From Hyalella azteca (lineage: Eukaryota; Arthropoda; Malacostraca; Amphipoda; Hyalellidae): a DNA stretch of 64,000 nucleotides. The notes beneath the pieces are model-generated. The model saw only the letters and a list, made by a program, of their open reading frames with translations. It ran no database searches and was not told the origin of the DNA. Position 1 is the stretch's first letter; every line of letters begins with the position of its first letter. This document shows, one piece after another, positions 61,968 to 64,000 of the stretch. The DNA lies in contig NW_025933189.1 of assembly GCF_000764305.2 (NCBI RefSeq), positions 146,850-210,849 on the forward strand, given 5' to 3'. The position numbers were made by a program, and so were the translations under genes.

Positions 61968-62096
61968 TCAGTACTCACTGCATTGGGTGACAGTGAGCGC
62001 ATTTTCTCGTCCGCCCGCCCATGAAGTCACTGACAGACGGACGGACATGACGAGCATAATATCGCCTTTTTATCCATAAATGAGAAATTGCGCTAA
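61968..62096 (-). mobile_element. Dispersed hairpin repeat family, copy 7, beside exon 1
   Basis: Minus-strand copy with TCAGTACTCACTGCATTGGG, GAGCGCATTTTCTCGTCCGC, ATGAAGTCACTGACAGACGG and CCATAAATGAGAAATTGCGC. It ends about 10 bases from the donor of the candidate first coding exon, so it inserted into the very start of that intron. Confidence 0.83.
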
Positions 62097-62106
62097 AAAT
62101 GCATAC

Positions 62107-62320
62107 CTGAGTGGTCCGGCAGAGATCTGGGTGGCGTGGTGACGGTATGCGGTGGTGGTGGTGGCGGTGGTTCAAGACTGTACAGAGAACTAAAGTCTTC
62201 AAGTTTTCTTTTATCGCCTCTGTCTCCTGTAGGAGTTTCCTCCTTGACGAGGTCGCCTGCACGGCCTAAACCGGAATCAAAAGGCCTGCCCAAGAGCGGC
62301 CAAGACCCGGGGGCAGCCAT
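62107..62320 (-). CDS. Probable first coding exon of the homeobox gene
   Basis: The exon opens with ATG at 62320 in a good context (A at -3, G at +4) and encodes 71 residues plus one base. It ends at a consensus donor, CAG then GTATGC, so the intron is phase 1. The peptide begins MAAPGSWPLLG, is acidic and basic in the middle (KEETPTGDRGDKRKLEDFSS), and has a run of seven prolines followed by HTVTTPP. Such a disordered N-terminus is typical of paired-like factors. Codon structure and the donor argue that it is real. Linkage to the homeobox is inferred from strand, order and spacing only. The phase 1 donor cannot join directly to the phase 0 exon at 52921, since that join gives a stop after four codons, so at least one exon is missing between them. 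A dispersed hairpin repeat ends about 11 bases beyond the donor. The frame stays open upstream of the ATG, so a further 5' exon cannot be excluded. Confidence 0.5.
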
Positions 62321-63754
62321 ATTGCAGTACTGATCCACGACTGGATATTTACGAAACTTTTCTCCGTAATAATGGTTATCTGTCTCACTTTTGCACAGTT
62401 TAAAACAGAAACAAACCCTCTTTATGGCTCAGTATCAAGACAAGCAGCACCACGCTACACCTCGATTACCGTTCATGAATACAAAAGATCAATTTTAAAT
62501 ATTAATTTACACTTGATGTTAGCATCTAAACGGCATGACTCTCGATCAAGGCGTCTTGCCACGCACGACAAAATGAGTTTAATGAGGCAAGAAATGTTCT
62601 CGAAATTGATAAATTATGGCTGACGAACATTCGTGTGAATATCTGCAGTCTCTGAAAGTTTAGACAAACGAAATAAATTTTACTGATGCAATTTTTTGTA
62701 AACTTCTCATGAAGAAATATTTTTGGTAGTCTAGTTCTAAGGAGTGAAGTGGCCAGACATTAAAATTACTCGTAATTTATAAGGTTAATAATATAACTCT
62801 TGGTTGTTTCGTGAGAGCCGTTGAATCATTAACGGTTGGTAAATGCTGATGTAGTTTTTAAGCGATGATCTTCCATATAAAGAAGTTCCCGCAGGTTGTA
62901 AGCTAAGGTGAATACGTGATTTATCTTCGCTATAAACTGCGTGGCTTGTTTGAAAAATTAGCATAAGAAAAACAATAGGAGTGTCGATGAACTGTACAAT
63001 ATTTTCTCTATAACTTGTACTCAAGTTCTATATCCTGTTGACAATAAAATATCTACGGAGATGAAGACTCTGATCAGATCGGTGAGTTATTATATGTACG
63101 CGTTTCATTGACTAATGAAATTTTCATTGAAAATGGAAACGGCACGCAGAGCAGAATATGCGAGGACTTTGACAACAAGTCAACTCTAAAAAAAAAAAAA
63201 ACAGAAAATTGCCGAGTCAAATTGTCTAAATTTCATAGCAAGAAGACTTCTGTGAACACAAGTTACTACATAGTCATTTTTAATACGTCTTATCCGACAG
63301 TAAATTAGCTTAAAACTAGCAAGGAAAATTCAGAGGACAAACATCCTGACACTTCCTCGTGTCCGAAAAATTACACTTTGATATTCATCAAAATCTCAGT
63401 TGCGGTGGTGTATCAACGAACCTTAAATATTTTAAGAATCGTATGCCTCACTTAAGCACTGTTTATTAGCGGTATTTACGCCCCTGCACCGCATCACTGG
63501 CCGCGTCTCATGTACAAGTATCGACGCTGGCGCCGTGGGCTAAGCAACGATCTTCCGCTACTTACGCAGGAATCTCATACATCGCAATTACTTTCATTAG
63601 AAACCACATCCACGCTGACCGACCATCAACTATCCAGCTGCTACCTATCGAGGTCTGCATGCTAGAAAACAAAGTTTGTTACGTTAAATCAACTTAGCTG
63701 AGACTCTTTAGCCTGTGTCTGACAAGCTATAACCAAACGAAAACTGACTAATAG
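62321..63754. other. Upstream flank of the candidate first exon
   Basis: AT-rich. It would hold the 5' UTR and promoter of the minus-strand gene if 62320 is the start codon, but I see no convincing TATA or initiator. Confidence 0.35.
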
Positions 63755-64000
63755 AGTTATACTCGCAGATACTGTTTTATAAGACGAGTCCACCAGATTC
63801 TGCGGACCACACCGCCCAGTCCTATTGATCTCGTCTGCGACAGGCGCGTCTCCAGCCAATCCAGTCCCATGGAAGAGCAGCGCTGCCAGCAGTTGGTAGA
63901 GCTGGAACAAAGGGCGGGTATGGCAGTGTCACTGGTCCGCGCTCCGCAAAATAGGGCGGGTGCATCACGCCTTGCAAACAACAGCATGGTGGCACTAACG
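63755..64000 (+). CDS. Unidentified open frame running off the right edge
   Basis: A plus-strand frame is open for 82 codons to the window end, with its first ATG at 63869 (MEEQRCQQLVELEQRAGMAV). The stretch is GC-richer than its surroundings and the peptide looks helical, but I recognise no family. It could be an exon of a neighbouring gene, part of a mobile element, or chance. Confidence 0.15.

Larger units (their letters stand above)
20246..62320 (-). other. Gene span: paired-like homeobox gene (Prop / unc-42 family)
   Basis: This is the extent of the one well-supported gene, assembled from exons at 62107-62320 (probable), 52814-52921, 23346-23549, 21922-22012 and 20246-20430. The last four join in phases 0, 0 and 1 and give 195 residues running from homeodomain position 11 to a stop. 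Visible introns are 29,264, 1,333 and 1,491 bases. The product is expected to be a nuclear, sequence-specific DNA-binding transcription factor. Family assignment is from memory: RKQEKQLQKAL after helix 3 and two (D/E)DWY motifs near the C-terminus recall Prop (vertebrate PROP1, nematode UNC-42). PHDP or Phox2-like paired factors are alternatives. The exon carrying homeodomain residues 1-10 is missing. Correct reading across 36.0 kb shows the two homeobox halves belong together despite adaptor sequence within the intron. Confidence 0.65.

Overview
The window looks like AT-rich, repeat-dense DNA from a large animal genome. I infer an arthropod, possibly a crustacean. The evidence is spliceosomal introns with GT/AG ends, a paired-like homeobox gene with an intron of about 29 kb, a tRNA-derived SINE, a LINE 3' remnant, several MITE-like elements, CCTAACC telomere-like repeats, and about 20 separate minisatellite arrays. 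No bacterial-type genes or CRISPR arrays are present. Nextera mate-pair junction adaptor sequence occurs twice near 36.0-36.2 kb, so part of the assembly is artefactual.

Only one protein-coding gene is well supported. It is on the minus strand, with its 5' end toward the right. A likely first coding exon lies at 62107-62320. The homeobox is split between an exon at 52814-52921 (homeodomain residues 11-46) and one at 23346-23549 (residue 47 onward). Exons at 21922-22012 and 20246-20430 complete the protein, which ends at a TAG at 20246-20248. Splice phases agree across all four downstream exons. The protein is a Q50 paired-class homeodomain factor most like the Prop / unc-42 family. Homeodomain residues 1-10 were not found. 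Their exon may lie in the 434-base N gap (53733-54166) or be too short to see.

Layout from left to right. 1-19.5 kb is gene-free and holds arrays, three MITE/TIR elements, a perfect 93-bp inverted repeat and a telomere-like array. 19.5-23.6 kb holds the 3' half of the homeobox gene plus a second, out-of-frame coding-like ORF. 23.6-52.8 kb is the giant intron, packed with minisatellites, a LINE fragment, and members of several dispersed families. 52.8-62.4 kb holds the first half of the homeobox, two large arrays around the gap, a TIR element, a SINE and the candidate first exon. 62.4-64 kb is unassigned.

The most unusual observation concerns splice sites. Two introns of this gene start with tandem arrays whose repeat unit contains a copy of the exon's own 5' splice site (52.15-52.81 kb and 22.93-23.35 kb). 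A third intron is mostly a 14-bp array that ends just upstream of the last acceptor. A 154-bp block of coding-like sequence from the last exon has also been copied into the second donor-derived array, with one synonymous difference. Together these suggest minisatellites seeded from exon-intron junctions, with possible effects on isoforms.
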